DNA from: Oscillospiraceae bacterium
GTDB lineage: Bacteria > Bacillota > Clostridia > Oscillospirales > Oscillospiraceae
DNA: 37,070 nt
Assembly: GCA_902785115.1 (NCBI GenBank)
Contig: CACZXQ010000005.1
Span: 1-37,070, forward strand
Direction of reading: 5' to 3'
The stretch's first letter is position 1, and each line of letters starts with the position of its first letter. This document shows positions 16,214 through 24,454 of the stretch, piece after piece. A program made the translations under genes and the position numbers. Under the pieces are notes generated by a model that had not been told where the DNA came from, did not search any database, and worked only from the letters and a program-made list of their open reading frames with translations.

Positions 16214-16865
16214 GCTGAGATTGCGTTTTGAAAAGACCGGGCGGGCGGTCTATATCTCCCACCTCGACCTGATGCACACGATGCAGCGTGCGTTTTCCCG
16301 CGCGGGCTATGCGCTCAAATACTCCGAGGGCTTTAACCCCCATCCGCAGATATCCATCGCGCTGCCCCTGTCCGTGGGCGCGGCGAGCCGATGCGAGATC
16401 ATGGATTTCAAATTGAAGGAAGACCCGATCCTCTCGGAGCTTCCCGCGAAGCTCACGGCGGCGCTGCCCGAGGGCATCCGCGTACTCGAGGCCTACGAGC
16501 CTGAGCGCAAGGTGGCGCTTATCAAGTGGCTTTCGGTCGAGGGCGTCATGGAATATGACGAGCGGGACGCGGGCGAGATGGCAGAGGCCTTGACCGCGTT
16601 CTACGCCGCCGATGTCATCGTCATCACCAAAAAAGCCAAGCGCGGCATGGGCGAGACGGATATCCGCCCCGGCATCCGGGAGATCGCCTTCGAGGCCGGG
16701 GAGAGGGAAGTGCTGGTGAGAGCCGTCATCTCCGCCCAGGAGCCGACCATCAATCCCGAGCTTTTGGCGGAGGCGCTGCGGCAGAGAAAACCCGAGATCG
16801 CGCCGGACTTTGCCAAATTCACCCGCGTCGAGACCTTTGACGCCGACGGGAAGGTGTTTCGGTGA
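16206..16865 (+). CDS. DUF2344 / TIGR03936 family protein
   Basis: A 219-residue protein starting LRLRFEKTGRAVYISHLDLM, then RAFSRAGYALKYSEGFNPHP and ISIALPLSVGAASRCEIMDF, which are the hallmark of DUF2344. It is the standard partner of the upstream radical SAM protein and overlaps it by 8 bases. GGAGG lies about 10 bases before the ATG. Function is unknown; the tight pairing suggests it presents substrate to or completes the radical SAM enzyme. The usual downstream rng-rplU genes are absent and a glycosyltransferase follows after 3 bases instead. Confidence 0.92.
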   Translation: MDKLRLRFEKTGRAVYISHLDLMHTMQRAFSRAGYALKYSEGFNPHPQISIALPLSVGAASRCEIMDFKLKEDPILSELPAKLTAALPEGIRVLEAYEPERKVALIKWLSVEGVMEYDERDAGEMAEALTAFYAADVIVITKKAKRGMGETDIRPGIREIAFEAGEREVLVRAVISAQEPTINPELLAEALRQRKPEIAPDFAKFTRVETFDADGKVFR

Positions 16866-16868
16866 GCC

Positions 16869-17918
16869 ATGAAGCACATTGCCATTTTTCAGCGGGATCT
16901 GCAGGTGGGCGGCATCCAGCGCGCGCTGGTGAACATCCTGGAGAATCTGGACTACAGCCGCTATTGCGTAGACCTCTACGTTTTTGACGATCAGCCCTTC
17001 TATGCGCTCAAAGAGCATCCGGGGCTTCGCATCCTTTCCGGCAGAGCCTGGCCGTACGGAAGCCGCTTCGTGCCCTTTGCCCTTGCGCGAAGGCTGTTTC
17101 CGCTCCCGCGCTTTGACAGGGACTACGACGTGGCGGTGGACTTTAACAGCTACAGCCAGGAGTGCGCCGCCGGGGCGCTCGCGGTGAAGGCGAAAAAGCG
17201 CGTCATGTGGGTGCACAACGATATGCGCGTTAAATACGCCGAGGAACCCAAGTACCGTCTGCTCTGGCATTTTTTCAAGGGGAAATTCCGCTGTTTTGAC
17301 GGCTTTGCCGCCGTCTCCGGCGGGATCGTGGAGGGCTTTCGGCGGATGACCGGGCTGCGGGATGTGCCGGTCACGGTGGTGCCGAATGTCGTGGACACGG
17401 CGGAGATCTTCCAAAAGGCACAGGAAGCCTGCCTCCTGACGGTGGATGAGACAAAGTACAATCTCTGCTCCATGGGCAGACTCGTGCACCAGAAGGGCTT
17501 CGACCTGCTGCTGGAGGATTTTGCAAAAGTACACGCGCAGCGTCCCGATATGTACCTGACCCTCATCGGAGACGGGCCGGAGCGTTCGGCGCTGGAAGCG
17601 CAGAGCGAGCGCCTGGGGCTGCGTGACTGCGTGCGCTTCACAGGAAACCTGCAAAACCCCTTCCCGCTTTTAAAGCAGATGGACGGCTTTGCGCTCGAGA
17701 GCCGCTATGAGGGGCAGGGGATCGTGCTCTGGGAGGCCAAATGCCTGGGACTCGCGCTTTTTATGCACAAGCGGCTGGAGCCCTATAATCCCGGCCTTAC
17801 CGGCGTGGAGGACATGGTGAGCGCGCTCCGCGCCGCCCGGAAGCGGGAAAAGCGCCTTGACGATCTGCGTGAGTACAACGAAGGGGTGCTTCACGCGCTG
17901 GACGAAGTGCTTTCCTGA
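16869..17918 (+). CDS. GT4-family glycosyltransferase
   Basis: A 349-residue GT-B fold enzyme. The N-terminal domain opens IAIFQRDLQVGGIQRALVNI, the glycine-rich acceptor-side loop. The C-terminal domain carries VPNVVD, SMGRLVHQKGFDLLLEDFA, LIGDGPER and ESRYEGQGIVLWEAKCLG, the E-x7-E nucleotide-sugar motif. It probably adds a sugar to a lipid-linked or surface glycan on the cytoplasmic face. It starts 3 bases after the DUF2344 gene and may be cotranscribed with it. The other polysaccharide genes lie just beyond rplS. Confidence 0.9.
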   Translation: MKHIAIFQRDLQVGGIQRALVNILENLDYSRYCVDLYVFDDQPFYALKEHPGLRILSGRAWPYGSRFVPFALARRLFPLPRFDRDYDVAVDFNSYSQECAAGALAVKAKKRVMWVHNDMRVKYAEEPKYRLLWHFFKGKFRCFDGFAAVSGGIVEGFRRMTGLRDVPVTVVPNVVDTAEIFQKAQEACLLTVDETKYNLCSMGRLVHQKGFDLLLEDFAKVHAQRPDMYLTLIGDGPERSALEAQSERLGLRDCVRFTGNLQNPFPLLKQMDGFALESRYEGQGIVLWEAKCLGLALFMHKRLEPYNPGLTGVEDMVSALRAARKREKRLDDLREYNEGVLHALDEVLS

Positions 17919-17937
17919 ATGGTTACGAAAAAAGTGC

Positions 17938-17966
17938 TTGCATTCCTTGAAAACCTATGGTAGAAT
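17938..17966 (+). promoter_or_regulatory. rplS promoter with a palindrome over the -10
   Basis: TTGCAT (17938-17943), 17-base spacer, TAGAAT (17961-17966). A perfect 8-base inverted repeat, CTATGGTA and TACCATAG (17955-17962 and 17966-17973), spans the -10 and likely start point. Confidence 0.85.
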
Positions 17967-17972
17967 ACCATA

Positions 17973-18062
17973 GCTTGTGCAGGTATGCACAGCATAGAAA
18001 GGTGGTCCGCTGCCGCGGCTGAGCCCTCCGGTATGAACATCTATATGAAAGAGGATCGAAAA
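17973..18062 (+). promoter_or_regulatory. Structured rplS leader, candidate L19 autoregulatory leader
   Basis: About 90 bases from the predicted start to the ATG. A hairpin TGTGCA-GGTA-TGCACA (17976-17991) is followed by a GC-rich segment GGTCCGCTGCCGCGGCTGAG (18004-18023). Ribosomal protein L19 leaders are known in Firmicutes; the match here is by position and general structure only. Confidence 0.5.
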
Positions 18063-18404
18063 ATGGATCTGGTTAAAGTTCTCAGCGAGCGTTACATGAA
18101 GCCCGAGCTGCCCGAGATGAACGTCGGTGACACCGTGCGTGTCCTCGTCCGCGTCAAGGAAGGCAACCGTGAGCGTACCCAGGCTTTCGAAGGCACCATC
18201 ATTGCCAAGAAGCATGGCGGCATCAACGAGACCATCACCGTGCGCCGCATCTCCTACGGCGTCGGCTGCGAGAAGGTTTTTCCCGTGCATTCTCCTTCCA
18301 TCGTCTCCGTGACCACCACCCGCAAGGGCAAGGTTCGCCGTGCGAAGCTCTACTACCTGCGTGACCGCGTGGGCAAGAAGGCCAAGGTCAAAGAGCGTCT
18401 GTAA
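18063..18404 (+). CDS. rplS: Ribosomal protein L19 (bL19)
   Basis: A 113-residue large-subunit protein at the 30S-50S interface. The family signature is clear: [52 protein letters not shown], and [25 protein letters not shown] lies 7 bases before the ATG. The gene has its own promoter and leader and is followed by a long hairpin. In most Firmicutes it follows trmD and precedes lepB and rbgA; here neither trmD nor lepB is adjacent. Confidence 0.97.
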   Translation: MDLVKVLSERYMKPELPEMNVGDTVRVLVRVKEGNRERTQAFEGTIIAKKHGGINETITVRRISYGVGCEKVFPVHSPSIVSVTTTRKGKVRRAKLYYLRDRVGKKAKVKERL

Positions 18405-18415
18405 TCGTTCCCGTT

Positions 18416-18452
18416 GTTTTATGGCGTCTTCCGGCGGAAGGCGCCATAAAAC
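18416..18452 (+). terminator. Long hairpin after rplS, probable terminator or attenuator
   Basis: GTTTTATGGCG (18416-18426) pairs with CGCCATAAAAC (18442-18452), continued by CTTCC/GGAAG around a GGC loop, about 17 pairs including one G-U. The T-run is poor (CTTTAT), so some read-through into the next gene is plausible. Confidence 0.6.
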
Positions 18453-18466
18453 TTTATGGAGGTAAA

Positions 18467-19924
18467 ATGAATAACTTCTTCAAACGCAACTGGCTCACGC
18501 TGCTGATCGCGGCACAGCCGCTGCTGGATGTGCTGGCCTACTTCAACCAGGACGAGGTGGCGACCGTGGCGGGCTATCTGCGCCTTGTGATCCTGCTGGC
18601 GCTGCCGCTCGCGGTGCTGCTGAAGCGGCGGGCGACGAAGGGCTTCTGGATCGCCATAGGCGTCATGGGCTTTTTTTCCTTCCTGCATATTTTAAACGGC
18701 TTTCGCAACGGCTATATCAGCCTGTATTTTGATGTATCCTATCTCGTCAAGGTGCTGCAGATGCCGGTGATGGCGGTCTGCTTTTTCTGCCTGATCCGGG
18801 ACGAACAGACAAAGCATCAGGCCTTTCGCGGGCTCTGGATCGCCGGCGGGCTTCTCACGGTCATCCTGCTTGCGGCATATCTTAGCGGCACCGGCAACAG
18901 CACCTATGGCGAAGGATTGGGCTATTCCGGCTGGGTCACGAATGATAACCGCAACGCCCACAGCATCATCCTTGTGACGCTTTCGGTCTATGCTGTATGT
19001 CTTGCGGTGCTGAACGGACGGAAATTCTGGGCGATCCTGATCCCTGCTGCCGTGACGGCGGCCTTCCTCACCAACGGCACCAAGGGATGCTACTATGCGC
19101 TGTTTGCCATTATGGGCGGCTACCTTATCTTTCTGTTGCTGGATGCGATCGTTGACCGCAAACGCCTCATGCGGCGTATGACGCTGGTGCTTGCGGCGAT
19201 GATGCTGCTCGCGGTGGTCGTTTACCCCTATACGCCGCGCGCCGAAGTGAGCGAGCGGCTGGCAGTTGCGGCAACGGAGGGCGAGATCGAAGCAGCCTTG
19301 CTGGAAAAGAACATCGACATCAGCAACATGTCTCCCGAGGAGCGCTACCGCGATCCCCAGGTGCGCGAGGTGTTTGAATACTACTACCTGCGCTACATGG
19401 TGGGGACGATCCCCGACCTCTTCGATCGCTTCGGTATGGAGCGGGTGCTTCTGTGGTTCAATATGAGCACCGACGCCGCCCGCCTGATCGACACCCGGCA
19501 GATCAAGCTCTGCTACGCGGGGCTTTTGTGGCAGGAGTGCGATCTGCAGACCAGGCTCGTGGGCTTTGAGGTCTCCGAACTGGGTTTTGACGGTATCCGT
19601 GACCTGGAAAACGACTGGCCGGCCATCTACTATTATTACGGTTACGCGGGCATTGCGCTCTATGCCGCCCTCGTGCTGTATGTGCTGTTTCGGATGCTGA
19701 AAAAGCTGCTGTTTGACTTTAAGGGAAGCCTCACGGCGGAGAATTTCGCCCTGGCGCTGAGCCTGGGGCTTCTGCTGGGGCTTGCGCAGTTCTCCGGCGC
19801 GGTGCTGCGGCGGCCCAACGTATCGGTCTATCTGGCGCTGGTGCTGGGGCTCATCTGGTATGAAACCGGCGTGACATCGAAGGGAGGGCTCCATGATGCT
19901 GAGTATCATCGTTCCGGTCTATAA
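18467..19924 (+). CDS. O-antigen ligase/polymerase-like membrane protein (Wzy/TuaE type)
   Basis: A 485-residue membrane protein with about ten hydrophobic segments and a large hydrophilic loop at about residues 255-395 before the last segments. This is the layout of Wzy/O-antigen-ligase superfamily proteins, which polymerise or transfer lipid-linked glycans outside the membrane. WVTNDNRNAHSIILVTLSVY and TNGTKGCYYALFAIMGGYL resemble conserved stretches of TuaE-like proteins. GGAGG lies 4 bases before the ATG. The final 32 bases overlap the next glycosyltransferase gene. The family call is by topology and context; the sugar is unknown. Confidence 0.75.
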   Translation: MNNFFKRNWLTLLIAAQPLLDVLAYFNQDEVATVAGYLRLVILLALPLAVLLKRRATKGFWIAIGVMGFFSFLHILNGFRNGYISLYFDVSYLVKVLQMPVMAVCFFCLIRDEQTKHQAFRGLWIAGGLLTVILLAAYLSGTGNSTYGEGLGYSGWVTNDNRNAHSIILVTLSVYAVCLAVLNGRKFWAILIPAAVTAAFLTNGTKGCYYALFAIMGGYLIFLLLDAIVDRKRLMRRMTLVLAAMMLLAVVVYPYTPRAEVSERLAVAATEGEIEAALLEKNIDISNMSPEERYRDPQVREVFEYYYLRYMVGTIPDLFDRFGMERVLLWFNMSTDAARLIDTRQIKLCYAGLLWQECDLQTRLVGFEVSELGFDGIRDLENDWPAIYYYYGYAGIALYAALVLYVLFRMLKKLLFDFKGSLTAENFALALSLGLLLGLAQFSGAVLRRPNVSVYLALVLGLIWYETGVTSKGGLHDAEYHRSGL

Positions 19925-20828
19925 GGCGGAGAACTACCTGCGCCGCTGTGTGGAATCGCTCCTGCGGCAGACGGTGAACGAACTGGAAGTGATTCTGGTG
20001 GACGACGGTTCGCCGGACGCCTCCGGCGCGATTTGCGAGGAGTACGCCGCCGCGTATCCCGAGCGCGTCCGCTGCCTGCACATCGACAACGGCGGCCAGG
20101 GCAGAGCGCGCAATCACGGCCTCGCCATCGCAGAAGGGGAGTACATCGGCTTTGTGGACAGCGACGACTGGGTGGAGCCCGATATGTACGAAAAGCTCCT
20201 TGCCGCCGCCGAGAATGCGGGGGCGGACCTCGCAGTGTGCGGGATACGCACGGTGCATGAGAACGGAGAGACGGCTTCTTTACCGGTCGGGCAGCCGGAA
20301 AAGCCCCTTGCCGCCGCGGGTTCGGTCTGCAACAAGCTGTTCCGGCGCGAACTGATCGGGGAGCTTCGCTTTCCCGAGGGGCTTTGGTATGAGGATTTCG
20401 CGTTCTCCGCCATGCTGCTGATGCGCGCGAAGAAAACGGTTTTTGTGCAGCAGGACCTGTACGACTACCGCGTGGGGCAGGTCTCCACCATGAATAACGA
20501 GAACGCCCGCAAAAACCTCGACATTCTGGAGATCATGGAGCTGCTGCGGGAGTTTACCGAGCGGGAAGGAAAACGGGAGGACTATGAGTACCTGCTCATA
20601 AACCATGTGCTTCTGGACGGGATCAAACGGCTCTCGCTGTTGTCGGGCGCTGAAAAGCGCGAGGCGCTCTGGCTCCTGCGCGCCTATGTGCATGAGCATA
20701 TCCCGAAGCTCTCAGACTGTGCTGCCTGGAAGCAGGAAACGCGCAACCGACGCATGATCATGATGCTCAATTATCTCGGGCTTGAGGAGCTCTCGAAGCT
20801 GATCTTGAAGATCAAAAAAGCGATATAA
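19893..20828 (+). CDS. GT2-family glycosyltransferase
   Basis: A 311-residue GT-A fold enzyme. SIIVPVYKAENYLRRCVESL, VILVDDGSPDASG, NGGQGRARNHGLAIAEGEYI and FVDSDDWVEPDMYEKL are the standard GT2 blocks, the last containing the metal-binding DxD-like motif. NKLFRRELI and PEGLWYEDFAFS match the acceptor part of CpsI/WaaA-like surface-glycan transferases. It overlaps the polymerase-like gene by 32 bases, so the two are one unit. GGAGGG precedes tandem ATG codons at 19893 and 19896. Its stop codon lies inside the terminator stem. Confidence 0.92.
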   Translation: MMLSIIVPVYKAENYLRRCVESLLRQTVNELEVILVDDGSPDASGAICEEYAAAYPERVRCLHIDNGGQGRARNHGLAIAEGEYIGFVDSDDWVEPDMYEKLLAAAENAGADLAVCGIRTVHENGETASLPVGQPEKPLAAAGSVCNKLFRRELIGELRFPEGLWYEDFAFSAMLLMRAKKTVFVQQDLYDYRVGQVSTMNNENARKNLDILEIMELLREFTEREGKREDYEYLLINHVLLDGIKRLSLLSGAEKREALWLLRAYVHEHIPKLSDCAAWKQETRNRRMIMMLNYLGLEELSKLILKIKKAI

Positions 20829-20867
20829 TGGGGATGTGAAAAACTGTGTTTTTCACATCCCCATTAT
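20825..20867. terminator. Perfect 20-base-pair convergent terminator
   Basis: The arm 20825-20844 is the exact reverse complement of 20848-20867, with loop TGT. The core is GGGGATGTGAAAAAC. Both flanking genes end in it: the plus-strand TAA at 20826-20828 and the minus-strand TAA at 20866-20864 are within the arms. Confidence 0.92.
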
Positions 20868-21847
20868 CTTCTTAAAAGTCGGTTGGCGGACATGATGAGA
20901 TGCACAAGGCCGTATTGCCTGTGCACGATCAGCGCTGCAAGCAGGCGGTGCTTTTTCGGCCAGCGGCGGATATAGGGGTTTTGCCGCCAGGCGGGAAAAC
21001 GCGCGAGAAAATCCTCCCGCAGCGCGTCCTGCACCGGGCTTTTCGGGTCGATCAGGTTTACGCGGGTGCTGCTGGTCAAAAGCTCGTGATAGGCTGCCAT
21101 AGCCTCCAGCTCGTCGTGGTATGGCGCGGTCTTTCCCTGAAGGCGGTAGTCGTCCCACACGGCGGCGACGGCGGAGAGCATTTCCCGGTTGCGCTCGATC
21201 CCGGCGCTGTTGGTGATAGAGCCGGGGCGGCGCAGATAGTGATACCAGGCGCGGGGAAGATAGCGGATCGTTTCCGCGCGCAGGTAGAGCCGGGGGATGG
21301 TGGCGAGATCCTCAAACCACGCCCGATCCGGAAAGCGGACGCCGCTCTGCGTGAAGAGCGCGCGGCGCCAGAGCTTGTTGACCGCGTTCGGCGGCGAGAG
21401 CAGCAGGGCGGGATAATTCTCAAAGCGGAAGCTGCCTTCCTCCCGCTCACAGCCTTTGTCATAGCGCAGCTCCCTGCCCCCGGGACTTACGGTGATAAAG
21501 TCAAAAACACCGACGTCAAAGCTTCCGTCCAGAAGCCCCAGCATCTCCTCCACTGCGCCGGGCGAGAGCGTGTCGTCGCTGTCGAGAAAGAGCAGGTACT
21601 CACCCCGCGCAAGATCGACCCCGGTGTTTCGCGCATGGCCGAGGCCGCCGTTTTCGGTATTCACGGCTCGGATCAGCTTCGGATAGCGTGCGGCGCAGTC
21701 TGCGAGGATCGCGCCGGATGCGTCGGTGGAGCCGTCGTTCACGCCGATGATCTCATAGTCCTCCCGTCCGGGCAGAATCGCCGATTCGAGACAGACGGCG
21801 AGGTAGTCCTCCACGTTGTAGATCGGTATGATGACGCTCAGCTTCAT
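20864..21847 (-). CDS. GT2-family glycosyltransferase, separately transcribed
   Basis: A 327-residue GT-A enzyme: LSVIIPIYNVEDYLAVCLES, GVNDGSTDASGAI, NGGLGHARNTGVDLARGEYL and LFLDSDDTLSPGAVEEML. AVNKLWRRALF and FEDLATIPRLYL follow as in surface-glycan transferases. ATG 21847 has GGAG 9 bases upstream; the frame is open to an ATG at 21889, but that lies inside the promoter. It converges on the other GT2 gene and is probably part of the same pathway. The acceptor is unknown. Confidence 0.9.
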   Translation of the reverse strand: MKLSVIIPIYNVEDYLAVCLESAILPGREDYEIIGVNDGSTDASGAILADCAARYPKLIRAVNTENGGLGHARNTGVDLARGEYLLFLDSDDTLSPGAVEEMLGLLDGSFDVGVFDFITVSPGGRELRYDKGCEREEGSFRFENYPALLLSPPNAVNKLWRRALFTQSGVRFPDRAWFEDLATIPRLYLRAETIRYLPRAWYHYLRRPGSITNSAGIERNREMLSAVAAVWDDYRLQGKTAPYHDELEAMAAYHELLTSSTRVNLIDPKSPVQDALREDFLARFPAWRQNPYIRRWPKKHRLLAALIVHRQYGLVHLIMSANRLLRR

Positions 21848-21877
21848 ACGTCCTGACTCCTTTTGCTTGATAGCCGC

Positions 21878-21906
21878 ATTATACACCATCGCAGAATCAG
21901 AAGCAA
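21878..21906 (-). promoter_or_regulatory. Promoter of the minus-strand GT2 gene
   Basis: On the minus strand TTGCTT (21906-21901), 17-base spacer, TATAAT (21883-21878), about 30 bases before the ATG at 21847. This supports that start over the upstream one. Confidence 0.85.
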
Positions 21907-21913
21907 ATAAAAC

Positions 21914-21943
21914 TTGCGTGACGGAAGGGTTTGGGTATATAAT
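21914..21943 (+). promoter_or_regulatory. Promoter of lepB and following genes
   Basis: TTGCGT (21914-21919), 18-base spacer, TATAAT (21938-21943), about 35 bases before the lepB ATG. It diverges from the GT2 promoter at 21878. Confidence 0.75.
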
Positions 21944-21978
21944 ATCTTGAAAATCTATGTTTGCTGTGAGGCATTGCC

Positions 21979-22572
21979 ATGAGCGAAAAGAAAAAATCCA
22001 AAAAACAGCTGGAAAAGGAAGCCTATGAGCGCCTGTCGCCGGGCGAAAAACTGCGCAAGGACAGCTACGACTGGATCATGAGCCTGCTGATCGCGCTGGT
22101 GGTCAGCGTGTCGCTGTTTGTGTTTTTTGTGCGCATCATCGATGTGTCGGGTACCTCCATGGTGCCGACGCTGCACAATGAGGACAAGATGCTCGTCTCA
22201 AACCTCCTCTATACGCCCCAGGCCGGGGACGTGGTGGTGTTCAAGACCGACAGCTACAATCCCAACAAGGCGCTGGTCAAGCGCGTGATCGCCACCGAGG
22301 GGCAGACCGTGAACATCGACTTCGATAACGGCATCGTCTACATCGACGGCATCCCCATCCAGGAGGACTATATTGCCGAGGTGACCACCACAAAGCTGGA
22401 CTTTATCGGCCCGAAAAAGGTGCCGGAGGGCTGCGTGTTCGTCATGGGCGATAACCGCAACATGTCCACCGACAGCCGCAAGGCGGAGATCGGCATGGTC
22501 GATAACCGCATGATCCTGGGGCGTGCCTACGCGGTGATCTTCCCGCTCAAATCCATCGGCTGGATCTACTGA
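21979..22572 (+). CDS. lepB: Signal peptidase I
   Basis: Removes signal peptides from secreted proteins at the outer face of the membrane. The 197-residue protein has a charged N-terminal cytoplasmic tail of about 30 residues, one membrane anchor (residues 33-53), then the catalytic Ser60 in SGTSMVPTL, the general base Lys101 in ALVKRVIATEG, and the conserved GCVFVMGDNRNMSTDSR box. Single-anchor architecture is typical of Gram-positive SipS-like enzymes. Its stop overlaps a palindromic repeat. The gene leads lepB-rbgA-rnhB-yraN. Confidence 0.96.
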   Translation: MSEKKKSKKQLEKEAYERLSPGEKLRKDSYDWIMSLLIALVVSVSLFVFFVRIIDVSGTSMVPTLHNEDKMLVSNLLYTPQAGDVVVFKTDSYNPNKALVKRVIATEGQTVNIDFDNGIVYIDGIPIQEDYIAEVTTTKLDFIGPKKVPEGCVFVMGDNRNMSTDSRKAEIGMVDNRMILGRAYAVIFPLKSIGWIY

Positions 22573-22612
22573 GCCCTCTTCGGCCTTCGGCCACCTCTCC
22601 CAGAGGGAGAGC
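22571..22612. repeat. Palindromic repeat, family C, half copy in reverse orientation
   Basis: The reverse complement of these 42 bases (GCTCTCCCTCTGGGAGAGGT then GGCC...GGCC) aligns with the first half of 8311-8353. It contains GGCCTTCGGCC and CTCTCCCAGAGGGAGAG. It abuts the lepB stop codon. Confidence 0.75.
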
Positions 22613-22630
22613 TTATAAGGAAATTGGATT

Positions 22631-23497
22631 ATGAATTATGAAAAAATGAACATCCAGTGGTTTCCCGGGCATATGACCAAGGCCCAGCGGATGATCGAGG
22701 ACAACATCAAACAGGTGGACGCGGTGTGCGAGATCCTGGACGCGCGCATCCCGCGCTCGAGCCGCAACCCGGACATTGACCGCCTCGCGGGCGATAAGCC
22801 CAGGCTTGTGATCCTGAACCGCTGTGATCTGGCAGACCCCAAGGCCACCGCCGCCTGGCGCAGAAAGCTGGAGCAGCAGGGGCTTGCCGTTTTGGAGACC
22901 GACGCCAAAAGCGGTAAGGGCGTGAAAGAGTTTGCGCCCGCCGTGCGGCGGCTGCTTGCGGACAAGCTCGCGGAATACGAGGCCAAGGGTCAGGTCGGCA
23001 GACCTCTTCGCGTGATGATCCTGGGCATCCCCAACGTGGGAAAATCCACCTTCATCAACAAGGTTGCCGGGCGCAAGGCCGCCATCGCCGGGGACAAGCC
23101 CGGCGTCACCCGCGGCAAACAGTGGATCAACATCGACAAGGGGCTTGACCTTCTGGACACCCCGGGCATCCTCTGGCCGAAATTCGAGAGCCAACAGGTC
23201 GGGGAGATGCTGGCCATCACCAACGCCATCAAGGCCGACGTGCTGGATAAGGAGACGCTCGGAGCAAACTTCATGCTCCGCCTGCGGGAGCATTACCCGG
23301 AGGCGATCCGGGAGCGCTACAAGTTTGAACCGGAAGCCGAGGCAAACGGTTTTGAACTGTTGGAGGAGGCCGCGAAGAAGCGGGGCTTTCTCGTCTCCCG
23401 CGGGGAGTACGACATCGAGCGCATGGCCAATACGCTCCTCGGCGAGTATCACGACGGGAAGCTGGGAAAACTGACCTTGGAGTATCCAAATGAATAA
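22631..23497 (+). CDS. rbgA: Ribosome biogenesis GTPase RbgA (YlqF)
   Basis: A 288-residue circularly permuted GTPase that assists late assembly of the 50S subunit. The opening [20 protein letters not shown] is diagnostic. Motifs come in permuted order: G4 NRCDL (about residue 62), G1 [10 protein letters not shown]2 around KPGVTRG, G3 DTPG. A C-terminal helical domain follows. AAGGAAA lies about 8 bases before the ATG at 22631; a second ATG five codons later fits the family N-terminus equally well but has no ribosome binding site. It overlaps rnhB by 8 bases. Confidence 0.96.
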   Translation: MNYEKMNIQWFPGHMTKAQRMIEDNIKQVDAVCEILDARIPRSSRNPDIDRLAGDKPRLVILNRCDLADPKATAAWRRKLEQQGLAVLETDAKSGKGVKEFAPAVRRLLADKLAEYEAKGQVGRPLRVMILGIPNVGKSTFINKVAGRKAAIAGDKPGVTRGKQWINIDKGLDLLDTPGILWPKFESQQVGEMLAITNAIKADVLDKETLGANFMLRLREHYPEAIRERYKFEPEAEANGFELLEEAAKKRGFLVSRGEYDIERMANTLLGEYHDGKLGKLTLEYPNE

Positions 23498-24095
23498 GAT
23501 CGATCTTTGGAAGCTGGAAAACGCGATCTATGACGAGGGCTATGCGCTGCTCTGCGGTGTGGACGAGGCCGGACGCGGCCCGCTGGCCGGGCCGGTGTAC
23601 GCCGCGGCGGTGATTCTGCCGCGAAACCTTGTGATCGAGGGCTTGAACGACTCGAAGAAGCTCACGGAAAGAAAACGCGAGGCGCTGTTTGACGTGATCT
23701 GTGAAAAAGCGCTCAGCTTCGGCATTGCCCGCGCGGAGGTGGAGGAGATCGAAAGTCTCAACATCTTAAACGCCACCTACCTCGCCATGAACCGGGCGAT
23801 CGTGCAGCTCAGCCCCCAACCGGCGCTGGCACTCATCGACGGCAACCGCAATGCCGGCATTGAGATCGCAAGCCGCCCCATTGTCAAGGGCGACAGCAAG
23901 TGCGCCGAGATCGCGGCGGCCTCGGTGCTTGCGAAGGTGAGCCGTGACCGCTATATGCTCAACATGGCGGAGGAATACCCCCAATACGGCTTTGAAGCCC
24001 ACAAGGGCTACGGCACCGCCGCGCACTATGCCGCCCTGCGGGAATACGGACCTTCCCCGATCCACCGCATGAGCTTTCTGAAAAAGATGCACTGA
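23490..24095 (+). CDS. rnhB: Ribonuclease HII
   Basis: Cuts the RNA strand of RNA-DNA hybrids and single ribonucleotides in DNA. The 201-residue protein has the metal-binding set Asp25-Glu26 ([14 protein letters not shown]), Asp117 (ALIDGNR) and Asp135 ([18 protein letters not shown]), plus the C-terminal [11 protein letters not shown] motif of type HII. Length is usual. It overlaps rbgA by 8 bases and yraN by 1 base. Confidence 0.97.
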   Translation: MNKIDLWKLENAIYDEGYALLCGVDEAGRGPLAGPVYAAAVILPRNLVIEGLNDSKKLTERKREALFDVICEKALSFGIARAEVEEIESLNILNATYLAMNRAIVQLSPQPALALIDGNRNAGIEIASRPIVKGDSKCAEIAAASVLAKVSRDRYMLNMAEEYPQYGFEAHKGYGTAAHYAALREYGPSPIHRMSFLKKMH

Positions 24096-24454
24096 TGGAT
24101 AACAGAACAAAAGGAAGCTGGGGCGAAGAGCGGGCGGCGCGCTATCTGCGGCTTCGCGGCTGGCGTATTCTGGAGCGAAACTACCGTTGCCGCTTCGGGG
24201 AGATCGACCTGATCGCACGGCGCGGCGGGACGCTTGCCTTTGTGGAGGTGAAGCTCCGCAAGAATGATCGCTTTGCCGAAGCGCGGGAGTTCGTCGGGCG
24301 GCAGAAGCAGGAGCGCATCCTGCGCACGGCGCAGCTCTACTTGCTGCAGCACCAGACGGATTTACAGCCCCGCTTTGACGTGATCGAGATTTACGCGCCT
24401 GACGGGGAACACGGGCGTGTGCGTGTGAACCATATCGAAAACGCGTTTATGTAG
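24095..24454 (+). CDS. yraN: YraN family protein (UPF0102), endonuclease-like fold
   Basis: A 119-residue protein with KGSWGEERAARYLRLRGWRI, NYRCRFGEIDLIARRGGTLAFVEVK (split here as ERNYRCRFGEIDLIA and TLAFVEVK), the UPF0102 core that resembles restriction-endonuclease-like nucleases with an E-x-D-x-x-x-VEVK catalytic layout. Cellular role is not settled. It starts on the last base of the rnhB stop (TGATG). A family A repeat begins at its stop codon. Confidence 0.93.
   Translation: MDNRTKGSWGEERAARYLRLRGWRILERNYRCRFGEIDLIARRGGTLAFVEVKLRKNDRFAEAREFVGRQKQERILRTAQLYLLQHQTDLQPRFDVIEIYAPDGEHGRVRVNHIENAFM

Noticed and set aside
14351..17654. Two minus-strand frames of about 590 codons (14351-16105 and 15867-17654)
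   Set aside because: Both lie opposite the radical SAM, DUF2344 and GT4 genes, which have motifs and good starts. They are GC-driven shadows.
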